Assembly (NCBI GenBank): GCA_037576215.1
Contig: JBANDB010000002.1
Location: forward strand, 682,001 to 746,000
Length of the DNA: 64,000 nucleotides
Direction: 5' to 3'
Source: Armillaria gallica
Taxonomy: Eukaryota; Basidiomycota; Agaricomycetes; Agaricales; Physalacriaceae
The notes beneath the pieces were generated by a model. It saw only the letters and a program-made list of their open reading frames with translations. It made no database searches and was not told the origin of the DNA. How positions within the stretch are numbered: the first letter of the stretch is position 1; the number at the start of each line of letters is the position of its first letter. A program made the position numbers and the translations under genes. Shown here piece after piece: positions 11,911-22,788 of the stretch.

Positions 11911-12439
11911 TGTTGACGATGGCGTGGATTTGGGTTGAGGTGGTTTATATGAGAGGGAGAAAGAACGAAGGCCTTCAGGGTCGGGCTGTGCTAAACGGTC
12001 AACAACGGTCCTTTGTTTTTCTTTGTCCTCGACCCCCGGAGGTATCGGGTGCTATTGCCTTTTGTGTTCAGAGCAATGATTGTGATCAAAATTCGGAGCA
12101 CTAGGGTGCTTCTGGAGCATCCATCTTGTAGTAGGTATTAGCAAAGGAAAGAAACTCGCCTCATTTTAAGGCGTCCAGTTGATTTCTTGCAAGGTCAATG
12201 ATGAAAAAAGTTCCTAGAAACTCTCGAATGATGATGATATGGCATTGGAGCTTTCAAGGGACGTTTCGCCATCAGGTGTAGCTGAAGGATGAAGAGACCT
12301 GTCAATCATTGCTGAAGCCAGAATCAAGAATCAGGATGGAGACTTTTAGATGGCGGTCTGAGAAAGATAGAACGCGATCTTTATTCAGTCACCTACGATG
12401 GGACAGTTACGTATAGAAGAGACATCACGTCCTGCTTTC
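11911..12439. other. Intergenic; 3' flank of F-box duplication unit
   Basis: No gene seen. From about 12257 the sequence (with atcaggtgtagctgaaggat) recurs at 17560, marking the downstream edge of the duplicated F-box units. Confidence 0.5.
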
Positions 12440-13855
12440 TCATAGCATCTTCGTCCAAATGTAATTATAATACTCGACCTTCAGACCTTCTATCTCGAGG
12501 GCCTTCAGCTCCCACAGTGCAAAAGGCCTTGGTGAATGTGGAGCGCACATCGTCAGCGACTTCAGTAGCGCGACCTCACCATCGGAATCCCGCCGCCAGA
12601 ACACCATATCCAAAAACGTGTCGTCAGCGAAAGATACTTCAAAGTCTATGGCCGGAGGGCGTAAATCGTCGCGAACATATAATTCCTCCAAGCGAGGTAC
12701 AAGACAGGAAGTACCCTCCAATGAGAATGCCTTATATACATCCAAAGCTGAGTCCTCGTTCACCCGAATGGATAATGATGTGAGGGTGCTCGAGCATGCC
12801 TCGAGGATGGGCTGGAGTGTCGACCATGGTAGGGCTGGGACTTCGAGATATAGACTGCGGAGTGGACAACGTGATTCTCGAAAGAGCTCAGCGATATGAC
12901 GGTATCCACCGGATTTTATTCTTTCGATACGAAAGACCTCCAATGCCGGCAAACGAAGGTCTCGTATGCAGTGGATGCTGGTGTAGAGAGAAAGCGTGCG
13001 CAGCTTGGTATGGGTGAATGGCACAGAAAGAGTGGAGGGAAGGGGGTCGGAGCACAAGTATAACGTCGCTGTAATAAGCTGCGGTGCCAAACCGAAAAGT
13101 ATCAAATACTCGTGATCCAGCGATATATCTCCGGTGAACGATTGTAACTGAGAAAAGGGGAGCCTAAGATAGACAATGCTTATCCCGTGAAGCGATACCT
13201 CTTGCAGATGGGGTGCCTCGCAGAAGAGATTGACGCGTTGCGTAGTGTAGCTCGGGTCCCTGGAACGACCAGGATGGTCGTAGATATCGTCGATCACAAT
13301 GGTCAGCCTTTTGAGGCCCAAAAATTGGCCAGAAACGGTAGACAGCGTCTTTAGAGCTTCGTCCCCGACCGTGAGGTCAAGGTCGGTGCAGCGGTTAAAA
13401 TGGAGAAGGAGTATCTCAAGATGTTTCTGGATATCATATAATGAGGACAGTGTGACGCAAAGTGGATATTGGCTGGAGCGCGAAAGGTACTCCTGGAGAA
13501 GCATTGCTTTATCGTCGGTAAAGGGATCATATACAATGCAGACGGAGGCCCAGAGGCTCGGCGTTGATAAAGCTACTGACCGCCAGGCGCGACAGACGTG
13601 GCTGATCACCCAATTTGGACTGAGCTGGACCTCCAGGACGTCGAAGTCTACGAAGCAGAGGAGGCCGTCCACCGCGAGTTGGAAGATCTCGACAAGGATC
13701 TCGACAGGAAGGGAGGACACGGCTGAGTCGTTGTACGATTCACGGTGGAGAAAATGATGCTCTTCAGAACTTGCTGGAAGTAACGGTGTAGAGAGTGCGG
13801 TCTGAAATGCGGTGGAAGCCTTCGTTTCCCTTCGTTGATAACCAGGGCTTTCCAT
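12440..13855 (-). CDS. F-box/LRR protein, tandem family copy 1
   Basis: A 471-residue single-exon protein. The F-box lies at about residues 45-105 (SLPVEILVEIFQLAVDG, NWVISHVCRAWRSVAL, STPSLWASV). LRR-like segments then run to the C-terminus (LSQPLSLYTSI-type strands such as TKLRTLSLYTS, CPLRSLYLEVPAL, STLTSLSIRV), ending LKALEIEGLKVEYYNYIW. Expected role: SCF E3 substrate adaptor. It is co-linear along its length with 17700-19154 and 20159-21766, and upstream and downstream noncoding DNA is shared too, so this is one member of a segmental triplication. The start at 13855 aligns with the starts of the other copies. No lesion is seen. Confidence 0.88.
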   Translation of the reverse strand: MESPGYQRRETKASTAFQTALSTPLLPASSEEHHFLHRESYNDSAVSSLPVEILVEIFQLAVDGLLCFVDFDVLEVQLSPNWVISHVCRAWRSVALSTPSLWASVCIVYDPFTDDKAMLLQEYLSRSSQYPLCVTLSSLYDIQKHLEILLLHFNRCTDLDLTVGDEALKTLSTVSGQFLGLKRLTIVIDDIYDHPGRSRDPSYTTQRVNLFCEAPHLQEVSLHGISIVYLRLPFSQLQSFTGDISLDHEYLILFGLAPQLITATLYLCSDPLPSTLSVPFTHTKLRTLSLYTSIHCIRDLRLPALEVFRIERIKSGGYRHIAELFRESRCPLRSLYLEVPALPWSTLQPILEACSSTLTSLSIRVNEDSALDVYKAFSLEGTSCLVPRLEELYVRDDLRPPAIDFEVSFADDTFLDMVFWRRDSDGEVALLKSLTMCAPHSPRPFALWELKALEIEGLKVEYYNYIWTKML

Positions 13856-15185
13856 TCTAATCTAATGTAAAAAGATAAGGAACCGGCCACAGAAAGGAAG
13901 TTCGAATATCATACTGATTATGCGTGTAATCTTGGAAATCCGGAGGTAGTAGAGTTGGTTGCCGCCCTGCTGTAGCTAAGCACTAGATCTTATGCACAGA
14001 TTCCACTAGATAGACATATTGAATTGAGTAAGACTAGAAAATAAGTGTCAAGATCACCTTCCAGTAACCGGTCCAAGCCACACTGAGTACAGAGCAGGAC
14101 CAGCTAGCAGTTGGTGGTTCGCTGGCAGAGGTCCTTAGGTCACTACTACGAATGGTAACGCTGCACGTGCGTTGTGACAGACACTACGTCACAGTGACAA
14201 TCTGAAGCAATCTGATTTGAAGGCATTTTGACAACTATAAGTTTGCCGAACCCATTTACTAGCCCGATGTGCCCCGTCATCTCTGGTAGCCTCCATCATC
14301 AACAGGCGGGACTGGTTCGAGTCTGATGGCTTCGCGTTGTACTGTACGTACTGGCAGCACTGAGAATTAAGCATCATTGATGTGTGGCGAGACAAGAATT
14401 ATTCATTCGCGATTGGCTGGATTCCTGATGGGAGAAAGACGCCGCGTGGTTGCTACGTTCCAGAAATCTCGCAAAGAACTATTTGTTGATGGGGTGCGAT
14501 GCAAAGAATTAATCATTCGCTATTGGCTTGGGTGGTGCTGCCGCGTTTTTGTTTGTTGCACATTATTGTACGTGTTCATTCTATGTTGTATTGGGCAACG
14601 GGAAGGTGGGGTATGATTGCCCGTGTTTTTCGGTATGATGGATGTTTTCCGGTGGGTTTCTTTACTCCCGTGCAACACTGTCGTGGCGCATCTTTTCGGT
14701 GGTATTGAGTCCGGCATTACGTTCTCTGGGTGCCATGACCAGCGCCGCTTCCCATCGAGTGTTGAACACCTTCTTTCGGAATTCATTTGTATTTTGCTAA
14801 ATTAGCTCAAACCTCAGCTACGTGTACCTCTCATGTCGAGTTGGGAGAGCCTGGTAACTGGGAAGAGTCCTATACAGTTCGACAAAGGCGGGGAGGGCAG
14901 TTAAGCCAGTGTTCATTCTACCGGCACAACCTGCAGGGAACCAAGAACCAGACTAAGTCGACGAGGCTTTACACTGGAAATATTAATCCCCAATATCAAT
15001 CTCCGTGAGAATGCTATCTAATGCCATCTTCGCACTATTTTTGGGTATGCTCTGATAGATTCTATTGATGAGAAGCATATGAATATTCATCGTTGATGGA
15101 GGCGTTGTTTACCGACTGATTATTTCTTCGTTGTACTACTCGCACTCATGTTATCGATCTGAACGTCCAGGGAAGCTCATCGAAC
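13856..15185. other. Intergenic; 5' flank of F-box unit 1
   Basis: From 13856 to about 14178 the sequence matches the upstream flanks of the other two F-box copies (19155-19475, 21775-22140), including ctgcacgtg followed by a gttgtgac-like box. From there to 15185 nothing is supported. Confidence 0.5.
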
Positions 15186-15899
15186 TCACCTCGTTTCGGT
15201 GGCGATACTCCAGCAGTATCTCTTAGTCGGTACTTCCGCTTCATCATCCCCGTCTATGCTGGAAGATCGAGCACGCTTATTACTGACGGCTGAGGGTTCG
15301 GAAGTAACTGCTGTCGTCAACCGGCAGTCTGACTCGCGGATCTCTGTATCCTGGACAACCATGGCAGGCAGTGGAGTATTCTAATAATCCGTGAAGGGTT
15401 GTGTGAGTGAGGCGGCTAATTTCGGACTTACTTTCTCTGCATCGTCTGCGTCGTGATGAGAAGATGATACTAGGGGCTCTGGTGACGATGGGCCCTCCAG
15501 AGGCTTGTCATGAGATTGAAGATCCTGTTGGCTAGGATTGGGTATAGGACTGGGTTGCAATGGTTCGGACGCAGGCAACGAGTGCTTCGTGGCAGTGGAG
15601 TGTTCGATATGCATTCTGTACATGAGAAGCGCAAGCTTCTGCAAAGCAATGAGTACATTCAGGCTTAGATGGAATGAATAGAAGTTACTGACGGCTAGTC
15701 CACGACGCTTCCAAGCAACGACAGACTCCAAGTCCCGAATGTTCTCAGGAGCATCGAGGGAGCGATGAAAACGATCATAGTAGCCAACGAACAGGCCATG
15801 CAAATAAGCATCTAGAGTATATTTTCCATTTTTGAGCATGATTCGGTAGGTATGTACGAGTGGTCTTGCCCATAACTCTTGCAGCGCTTGACTGTCCAT
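15186..15899 (-). CDS. Hypothetical protein
   Basis: Not recognised. The minus strand reads from ATG 15899 (MDSQALQELWARPLVH) through LKNGKYTLDAYLHGLFVGYY. A 3n-long possible intron sits after KRRGLA, and a second intron at gtaagt (near 15432) ends at about 15384. A last exon follows (NTPLPAMVVQDTEIRE ... KRARSSSIDGDDEAEVPTKR) to TGA at 15186-15188. The N-terminal half is helical; the C-terminal half is disordered and contains a basic KRARSSS patch that could be a nuclear localisation signal. Upstream in-frame Met codons exist, so the start is tentative. Confidence 0.5.
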
Positions 15900-16585
15900 G
15901 ATGGGAGAGGGTGACAGTATCGTAGTTTTTGGATTCTGGTTGACTTGTGGTGCTCGGAGAGATCGGCCCGTCTCACATAAATTGAGTTTCAAAATTCAAC
16001 GGATTCGGCCATCAAGCTCAAGCTTGAACACTCCAGAAGGGCCCGTCAGCCTGTTGCCTGGTATTAGAAAAATAGGTATCCTAAACCACCCATCGGCCCT
16101 CTCAAAAGTGATCATACCTTCTACACATAGCGGCAACTGTCCTCGAACGAAAAAGCAACCGGTGAAACCTCCGCGGCTCGCTTCGGATTACAAGATAACC
16201 TAATTGTAGCTTGCTTTACAAACACTTCGCAAAGCACGGTGATTATAACAACTCATTGCAAATACCCCGATGAATTACTTATCCTAGCAATCTTTTTACA
16301 GTTTTTGTGGTGTGGTTCTGACACTACTCTGCAACTACGCCTCTAGAAACTGGAGTTTCATCGACACCCTCATTTTTAATTTCTTTGAAAGCATCCGCTA
16401 GATTAGATAATAGTCATGATATTCCCCCCCCTCCCCCCCCAGCCCCCTCAGGACATGTACAGAAAAATTGAGATACAATATCCGAACGCGAAAGCCTCCG
16501 TCCTGCATACTGCACACCTATTCATCAGTGTCTCAATATATTTTTACATCAAGACGAGCATTATAATACGAACCAATATAAATGT
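15900..16585. other. Intergenic
   Basis: No gene is supported. There is a C-rich run at about 16425-16448. TATA-less spacer. Confidence 0.45.
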
Positions 16586-17110
16586 CTACTTGCCAGTGAC
16601 GATGATGGAAAGGGCTTTGGCAAATGCCAGAATGATGATTTCACCTATGAAGCCCGCAACGGCAGCACCTCTCAGCAACTCGGTCGGGCCCAAAATGGCT
16701 GTCCCGATGACAGCTGCGGTTGTAGAGAATGCCAAGGATAAAAGCCGATTCGGAATAAGTACCAGGAGATCGGGACAACACAGTGCGACAAGTAGGTACA
16801 GAAGACCTACGCCTCCGGCCAGCACCGAACTCCCGACCAGGCCGATTTTGAATGTCCAGAGAAGAGGGACGCCTGCTAGGAAATGGCTTTCGAATGCTCG
16901 AAGGATGGCGTGACCGATGATGTTCACCGTGGCGGAGGAGCATGCAAAGATTCCCATCGCGAGGGGAATCAATAAGATGATTAAACACAGCTCGACCGGG
17001 TCCATCCTGTAATTTTGCTCGAGCATTGCCTCACTAATGGAATTGGCAGCGCCCACAGCCGAATAAGGTAGACGACACCCATAATCAAAGAAGGTCAGGT
17101 GATGTGACAT
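16586..17110 (-). CDS. Small polytopic membrane protein, hypothetical
   Basis: An unspliced 174-residue frame with about four hydrophobic segments: LCLIILLIPLAMGIFACS, TFKIGLVGSSVLAGGVGLL (running into LYLLVALCC), LLSLAFSTTAAVIGTAIL, and VAGFIGEIIILAFAKALSII. It ends TGK. No family was recognised and no partner is nearby. The regular spacing of helices and the absence of stops make chance unlikely, but expression is unproven; the first about 30 residues may not be coding. Confidence 0.5.
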   Translation of the reverse strand: MSHHLTFFDYGCRLPYSAVGAANSISEAMLEQNYRMDPVELCLIILLIPLAMGIFACSSATVNIIGHAILRAFESHFLAGVPLLWTFKIGLVGSSVLAGGVGLLYLLVALCCPDLLVLIPNRLLSLAFSTTAAVIGTAILGPTELLRGAAVAGFIGEIIILAFAKALSIIVTGK

Positions 17111-17699
17111 ACGCAGCCTAATCTGGACGTCCCAGACATCGGAAGGCTATGGCACGTCGAGCAGGCGTAAGATTGAACTTTTAAAACATAGGAACTCTTA
17201 AGATAGTCTAGGATAGATCGCTTGTACGAGGAATAAGCCATAGCTGTACTATTGAGGGAGTAGATACGGTTTTTAGTAGTTTTAACGAAAAAAGCCTTCT
17301 ACTTTATCAGGCTATGTTTCTGGTGAAACTACTGGGCTGAGCCTTATTCAGATATGTATTTTACACAATGTCTATTTCGATTTTCTGCTATATCTGTCCC
17401 AGGAGAGGCATGAACTGTGTTTTCGTCGAATTGTCGCCCGATTTGGCTATGTCATATCTATCACGTGACGTTCTTTGATTATGGGTGTCGTCTACCTTAG
17501 AAGCTCTGGGGTGATGAGGATGTGGTATCACGGTTTTCAAGGAGCGGCTCATTTTCGCAATCAGGTGTAGCTGAAGGATGAACGGTCATTGCTGAAGCCT
17601 GAAGCAGAGTGGAGACTGAGAAGATGTGAAGCACGCAATTTTTATTCAGTCACCTATGACGAAGCAACTGACGTATAAACAAGACAACGCGCCAGTATT
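17111..17699. other. Intergenic; 3' flank of F-box unit 2
   Basis: No gene. The stretch from about 17537 matches 12257-12350. Confidence 0.5.
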
Positions 17700-19154
17700 T
17701 CACATCACCTTCGTCCAGGGGTAACCATGAAATTTGACTTTCAGACCACCTTCTTCCAACTCCTGCAACTCCTTTAGAGTGTCGTCCGGCCTGGGTGCAT
17801 AGGGTGCACACATTGTCAATGATTTTAGCATCGCAACTTCACCATCATCTCCAGACCCCCAACGCCAGAACACCATATCCAAAAATGTGTCGTCAGCAAA
17901 AGAGACTTCAACGTCTTCGTCCTGCCAGCGAGGCCGTATATCGTCGCGAATGCATAATTCCTCCAAGCGAGGCACAAGGCAGGAAGGGCCGTCCGATACG
18001 AATGCATTATTCACCTCCCAAGCTGAGTTTGCGTCTACCCGAATGGATAACGATGTGAGGGTGCTCGAGCATGCTTTGAGAATGGGCAGCAGTTTCGACC
18101 ATCGAATGGCTGGTACTTCAAGATATAGACTGCGAAGTGGACATTGTGAATTTTGAAAGAGTTTGGCGATGTGATGGTATCCCGAACTGATTTTCTCGAT
18201 ACGAAAAACCTCCAACGCCGGAAGACGAAGGTCTCGTATGCATTGAAGGTCGGTGTAGAGAGAAAGCGTATGTAGGCTGGTATGGGAGAATGGCACAGGA
18301 AGAGTGAAGGGAGGATGGATAAAGCGCACATTCAACGTTGCTGTAGTAAGTTGCGATGCCAGAAAGAACAGCTTTAAATGCTCAAGGAAATTCGATATAT
18401 CTCCGGTGAACGACTGTAACTGAGAAAGGGGTAGTTCTAGATGAAAGATGCTTATCCTGCTGAGCGATACCGCTCGCAGATTGGGTGCCTTGCAGAAACC
18501 ATCGATCTGTGGCCTAGTGGAAAACTGGTCCTTGGGAAGGCTGGGATAGTGGGAGAAATCGTCGATCACAATGGTCAGTCTTTCGAGGGTAGGAAACTCG
18601 CTGGAAATGGTAGACAGCGTGTTTAGAGCTACTTCGTCGATCGTAAAGCTAAGGTCGGTGCAACGGTCGAAATGGGGAAGGAGTATCTCAAGATGTTTCT
18701 GGATATCGTATGAGGATGACAATGTGATGCCGAGTGGATGCTGGCTGGAACGTGCCAAATACTCCCGGAGAAGTTTCGCTCTATTGTCGGTGAAGGGCAC
18801 ACCATCTAACATTAGAAGATCCGAGACGTCTTCAATGCAGATGAATGTCCAGAGGTTCGGCATTGATAAGGCTACTGATCTCCAGGCACGACAGACGTAG
18901 CTGACCACCCAGTTTGGACTGTGCTTGACGTCCAGGACATCGCACTCAGCCGAGCCGAGGTCGCTGTCCACGGCGAGTTGGAAGATCTCGCCAAGCATCT
19001 CGACAGGAAGGGAAGACACAGCTGAGTCATTGTATGGTTCGCAGTGAAGAATTCGGTGCTCTTCAGCGCTTGCTGGAGGTAACGGTGTAGAAAGTGCGGT
19101 CTGAAATGCGATGGACGCCTTTATGTCTCCTTGTTGAGAATCGAGGGCTTCCAT
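17700..19154 (-). CDS. F-box/LRR protein, tandem family copy 2
   Basis: A 484-residue single-exon paralogue of copies 1 and 3, and clearly closest to copy 1. The F-box (SLPVEMLGEIFQLAVDS, NWVVSYVCRAWRSVAL) is at about residues 45-105, followed by LRR-like segments (TLERLTIVIDDF, TSLHTLSLYTDL, CPLRSLYLEVPAI). The C-terminal block LKSLTMCAPYAPRP is nearly identical in all three copies. Compared with copy 1 it has a small insertion after the F-box (EDVSDLLMLDGVPF). Probable SCF substrate adaptor. Intact frame. Confidence 0.88.
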   Translation of the reverse strand: MEALDSQQGDIKASIAFQTALSTPLPPASAEEHRILHCEPYNDSAVSSLPVEMLGEIFQLAVDSDLGSAECDVLDVKHSPNWVVSYVCRAWRSVALSMPNLWTFICIEDVSDLLMLDGVPFTDNRAKLLREYLARSSQHPLGITLSSSYDIQKHLEILLPHFDRCTDLSFTIDEVALNTLSTISSEFPTLERLTIVIDDFSHYPSLPKDQFSTRPQIDGFCKAPNLRAVSLSRISIFHLELPLSQLQSFTGDISNFLEHLKLFFLASQLTTATLNVRFIHPPFTLPVPFSHTSLHTLSLYTDLQCIRDLRLPALEVFRIEKISSGYHHIAKLFQNSQCPLRSLYLEVPAIRWSKLLPILKACSSTLTSLSIRVDANSAWEVNNAFVSDGPSCLVPRLEELCIRDDIRPRWQDEDVEVSFADDTFLDMVFWRWGSGDDGEVAMLKSLTMCAPYAPRPDDTLKELQELEEGGLKVKFHGYPWTKVM

Positions 19155-20158
19155 TCTGGCCTAGCATGGGAAAGGATAAGTAAAACGGCGATCAAATTTG
19201 GACTCGAAAATCGTACTGAATATGTGCGTAATCCCGGAGAACTCGGAAAGTAGAGGCGATCGCTGGCCAGCCAGCCTACTGTGGTTGAGTATTAGATCTT
19301 GTGAGCAGATTTCGCTAGATAGATATATTCAATTGTGCAAGAATGATAAATTACAAGTGTGGACGTCACCTTTCGGTAACCTGTCCAAACCGCAGTGAGC
19401 ACCAAGCAGGACCAGCAACTTCAAGTAGCGGTTTGCTGGCAGAGATACGAACAGTAACGCTGCACGTGTGCTGTGACAAGCATTCCGGCCCGAAATGATT
19501 CTTGATATCACCGCGTTTTCAGCTTAACTAGTAGCAGCCAAGTGGTAACCACGCCTCTAGAAATTTGAAATTATTCTTCGCCTCCTACTTAAACTTTTTG
19601 GAAGTTTCTCGTTATTTTTAGTGACTTTGTCCCAATGTGGAAGGTTTCTTCAACTTCTAGTCGAACTGCCGCAACGATATCTTGCTTCGTATTTGATGCT
19701 CTTCCTAATATCCCACATGTAAGTATAGTCAGCGGTCACCTGGCACTGCCAATTGCAACTGTGTGAAACGCCACACACAAAGAATCTAAATATGGGGTTA
19801 CAGGAATAGAGAGAGAAGCACGGGCGAGCGAATGGTCCTTATCGTGCTATACTGGTATAGAGGCCATGAGAAGGTATAAAGGGACAAATAGCAGCCCTTC
19901 GATACGTACAAATGTTTCCTTTGCGGACAGGATCGATACCTTGATTGAGCACAGGTCCGTATCGCGTATTACCCGGTACAATCGCGGGGAATTGGAGTTT
20001 TCGAGGAGTAGCTCGTTATCGCCATCAGGCTGGTCCTTGAATCCGTCGAAGACAAAAGCAGGATTGAGACCTTAAAGTAGTAGTCTGAGGAAGATGGCAT
20101 ATAATATTTATAGTCACCTATATGACAAGACAGCTCTGTCTAATAATTACGGGTCTTT
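19155..20158. other. Intergenic; duplicated flanks and orphan promoter
   Basis: 19155-19475 is the shared F-box upstream flank. 19620-19907 matches 22309-22625, the upstream region of the gene at 22789, including a TATA box, but no coding counterpart follows. From 19998 the 3' flank of F-box unit 3 begins. Confidence 0.6.
19786..19907 (+). promoter_or_regulatory. Orphan duplicate of the 22789 gene promoter
   Basis: Matches 22496-22625 (gggcgag, tggtccttatcgtg, then a TATA box at 19875-19880 and agcagccctt). In the other copy this leads to the Gly-rich gene; here the gene is missing, so it is a promoter remnant left by segmental duplication. Confidence 0.6.
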
Positions 20159-21766
20159 TCATATCATCTTCGTCCAAGCATAACCATGGAATTCGACCTT
20201 CAGACCACCTTCTTTCAGCTCCTCCAGCTCCCTCAGAGCTTTCTCCGGCCTGGGTGAATAGGGCGCACACATCGTCAATGATTTCAGCTGCGCGACCTTT
20301 CTAGAAAACTGTCGCCACCACACCATACTCACGAAACTGAGTTTATGGAAGGAAGCCACAAAGTCTGCATCCAATGAATAATCGTCGTCGCGGATACATA
20401 ATTCCGCCAAGTGAGGTGCAAAAGAGGAGGTGTCTAGGTGATGGGAAGCTTTGTTGAATGAGAGCGCGTCGTGTACCTGCGACGCTGATTCTTCGTTTAC
20501 TCGAATGGATAATGATACGAGGGTATTCGAGCATGCTTCGATGATAGGTCGGAGCTCTGACCATGGAAGCGCCGGACTTTCGAGATATAGGCAGCGCAGA
20601 GGACAGCCCGATTCTCGGAAGAGCTCGGCAATGCTATGGTGTCCACGGGGATAAATTTGCTCAATACGAAAAACCTCCAACGCCGGAAGACGAAGGCCTT
20701 GCAGACAATCGACGGAGGTGTAGAGCGAAAGCGTGCGAAGTTTAGTATGAATGAGTGGCTCTGGAAGAACGAAGTGAGAGGGGGTGGCAAAATGCACTTC
20801 CAACATCGCTGTGACAAGCTGTGATGCGAATGTAAAGAATAGCATGAGGTCGGCATGTTGATACATATCTCCGGTGAAGGATTTTAATTTGGTGAAGGGG
20901 AGCTGAAAATCAGAGACGTCTATGCCCTGAAGCAACACATCTCGCAGGTGAGGCGCTTTTCCAAACCCGCTGATAAGCGCGCGTGTATTTCGAACACCTT
21001 CCACAACCACGGACAATCGTCTGAGGCTCGAAAATTCGCTATCAATAGTCAAAAGTGAGTCTAGGGCTTCGGGGGTGACTGTGAAATCAAGGCTGGTGCA
21101 GCGAGGAAAATGGGGCGAGAGCATCTCGAGATGTCTTTGTATATTGTATGAGGATGACAGTACGACACGGAGTGGATTCTGGTTGGAACGTGAAAGGTAC
21201 TCCTGGAGAAGCTTGGCTTTGTCACCGGTAAAAGGATCATCTATCATAAGGTCATCTTCAATGGAGACGGATGCCCAAAGGCTCGGTGTTGATACAGCTA
21301 TTGAGCGCCAGGTACGACAGACGTGGGTGATCACCCAGTTTGGACTGCGCTTGACGTCCAGGTCGTCGTATTCTGAGCCGAGGTCACCGAGCCAGCGGAA
21401 AATCTCGACGAGGATTTCGGAGGGAATGGAAGACATGGCTGAGTCGTTGTATGGCGCAGAGTGGAAAAAGTGGTGCTCGTCGGAGGTTGATGGAGGCAAG
21501 GGTGTGAGGAGAGCAGTCTGGAAAATTATGGACGCGCGCAGTTCCTCTCGTCGGTACGGTATTACGACCGAGGAGAACCAGTCCAGAAGGGCAAGGTCAT
21601 CGTTGAGGGAAGAATTGTTTGCTTTAAGGTCGGAGATGTTCGTTTCCGACAGCGACCCGTTGGCCCCGAGAGTTTTTTCGTAAGAAATTGAATCGTTCTC
21701 GGCACCTCTGGAGAATACAGCAAGTGCCTTGAGCACCTTGGAAGGTTCTGGGCACTCGAATTTCAT
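20159..21766 (-). CDS. F-box/LRR protein, tandem family copy 3 with extended N-terminus
   Basis: An unspliced frame of about 535 residues from ATG 21766. The frame is open upstream to 21838, but that part corresponds to noncoding flank in the paralogues, and the Met at 21766 aligns with their starts. Relative to copies 1 and 2 it carries about 66 extra residues between the initiator and RREELRASIIFQTALLTPLP (Ser/Asn-rich, including NISDLKANNSSLNDDLALLD). The F-box (SIPSEILVEIFRWLGDL, NWVITHVCRTWRSIAV) and LRR-like segments (TKLRTLSLYTSVDC, CPLRCLYLESPALPW) follow. It is divergent from the gene at 22789 with a 1-kb shared upstream region. Likely an SCF adaptor. Confidence 0.86.
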   Translation of the reverse strand: MKFECPEPSKVLKALAVFSRGAENDSISYEKTLGANGSLSETNISDLKANNSSLNDDLALLDWFSSVVIPYRREELRASIIFQTALLTPLPPSTSDEHHFFHSAPYNDSAMSSIPSEILVEIFRWLGDLGSEYDDLDVKRSPNWVITHVCRTWRSIAVSTPSLWASVSIEDDLMIDDPFTGDKAKLLQEYLSRSNQNPLRVVLSSSYNIQRHLEMLSPHFPRCTSLDFTVTPEALDSLLTIDSEFSSLRRLSVVVEGVRNTRALISGFGKAPHLRDVLLQGIDVSDFQLPFTKLKSFTGDMYQHADLMLFFTFASQLVTAMLEVHFATPSHFVLPEPLIHTKLRTLSLYTSVDCLQGLRLPALEVFRIEQIYPRGHHSIAELFRESGCPLRCLYLESPALPWSELRPIIEACSNTLVSLSIRVNEESASQVHDALSFNKASHHLDTSSFAPHLAELCIRDDDYSLDADFVASFHKLSFVSMVWWRQFSRKVAQLKSLTMCAPYSPRPEKALRELEELKEGGLKVEFHGYAWTKMI

Positions 21767-22788
21767 TCTAGGGGTAAAGATAAGTAAACCTAGCGTGAAA
21801 ACCGGATTCGAAATTCGTACTGAGGATATGTGGGGCAAAATCTCGAGAGTCTCGAGGCGGTAGCGTTACTTCTGCAGTCGAGCTCTGGTTCAGTGGCTGA
21901 TCACTGGTTCGGGGGTGTTGCCAGGTCTTGAGTGCTACTGGATAGACATATTTGATTGAGCGAGAATAAAGAGTCACAGGTATCGAAATTACCTTTCAAT
22001 TTCAGGAATAAGTCTAAGCCACACTGAGTGCTGAACAGATTGCTTTCAGCACTGAGTAATAACTGGTAAGGAGAGTTCACCGCCACAGCCCGGCGCCTGC
22101 CACTTAAAGTACGAACGGTAACGCTACACGTGCATTGTGACGCGCATCCAGAGCTGTCACGCTCTGAACTTTGGGAACTTTGATTCGACAGTCACCGTCA
22201 GGACAGTCATCACGGCGTTGCAGTCTCCTTTCGGACACTCCGGGTCTCAGCGGCAAGCACACCTCTGGAAATCGTGTTTTCGGCTCTCATTTAATCTCGT
22301 TATCTGTAACGACTTTGTCCGAATGTGAAAGGTTTACCTCAGCCAGTGGTCGCACTGCCGCAATGATACCTTGCTTCGTCCTCGTTTCTTGCGGTTCTGT
22401 TACTCTTCCTAGCAGCCCGCATGTATTAGTGATACACGTTCCCTCCTCCTGGTCACCTGGCGTTGGTATTTCAACAGTATGGTACGCCACACACCCAGGA
22501 ACCTATATTTGGGATTATAGGAAGCGATAGAGACGGCCGTGGGCGAGTGGATGGTCCTTATCGTGTCGTACTGATGCAGCGGCGATGGAAAGGTATAAAA
22601 GGAAGACGAGCAGCCTTGCATTCCTTCAGTCGCCCTTGACCATCACTTGGGCATCTCAACCAAGCATCTGCATCAACTTGCAAGTGATACCCCCTCCTCT
22701 ACTTTTTATACCACTTTCCTTAATCCAGGTATGCTATTTACTTCTTTTCCGATTACGCAGTCGCTCACATACTTGAACAGCAATCGTC
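21767..22788. promoter_or_regulatory. Bidirectional promoter region between F-box copy 3 and the Gly-rich gene
   Basis: No coding evidence. A TATA box (TATAAAA, 22594-22600) lies upstream of the plus gene. A probable 5'-UTR intron follows it, with gtatgc at about 22729 and an acceptor near 22760. The 5' half is the common F-box upstream flank, and 22309-22625 is duplicated at 19620-19907. Confidence 0.55.

Noticed and set aside
16420..16450. C-rich run, considered as a telomere-like or i-motif feature
   Set aside because: A single short run without periodicity.
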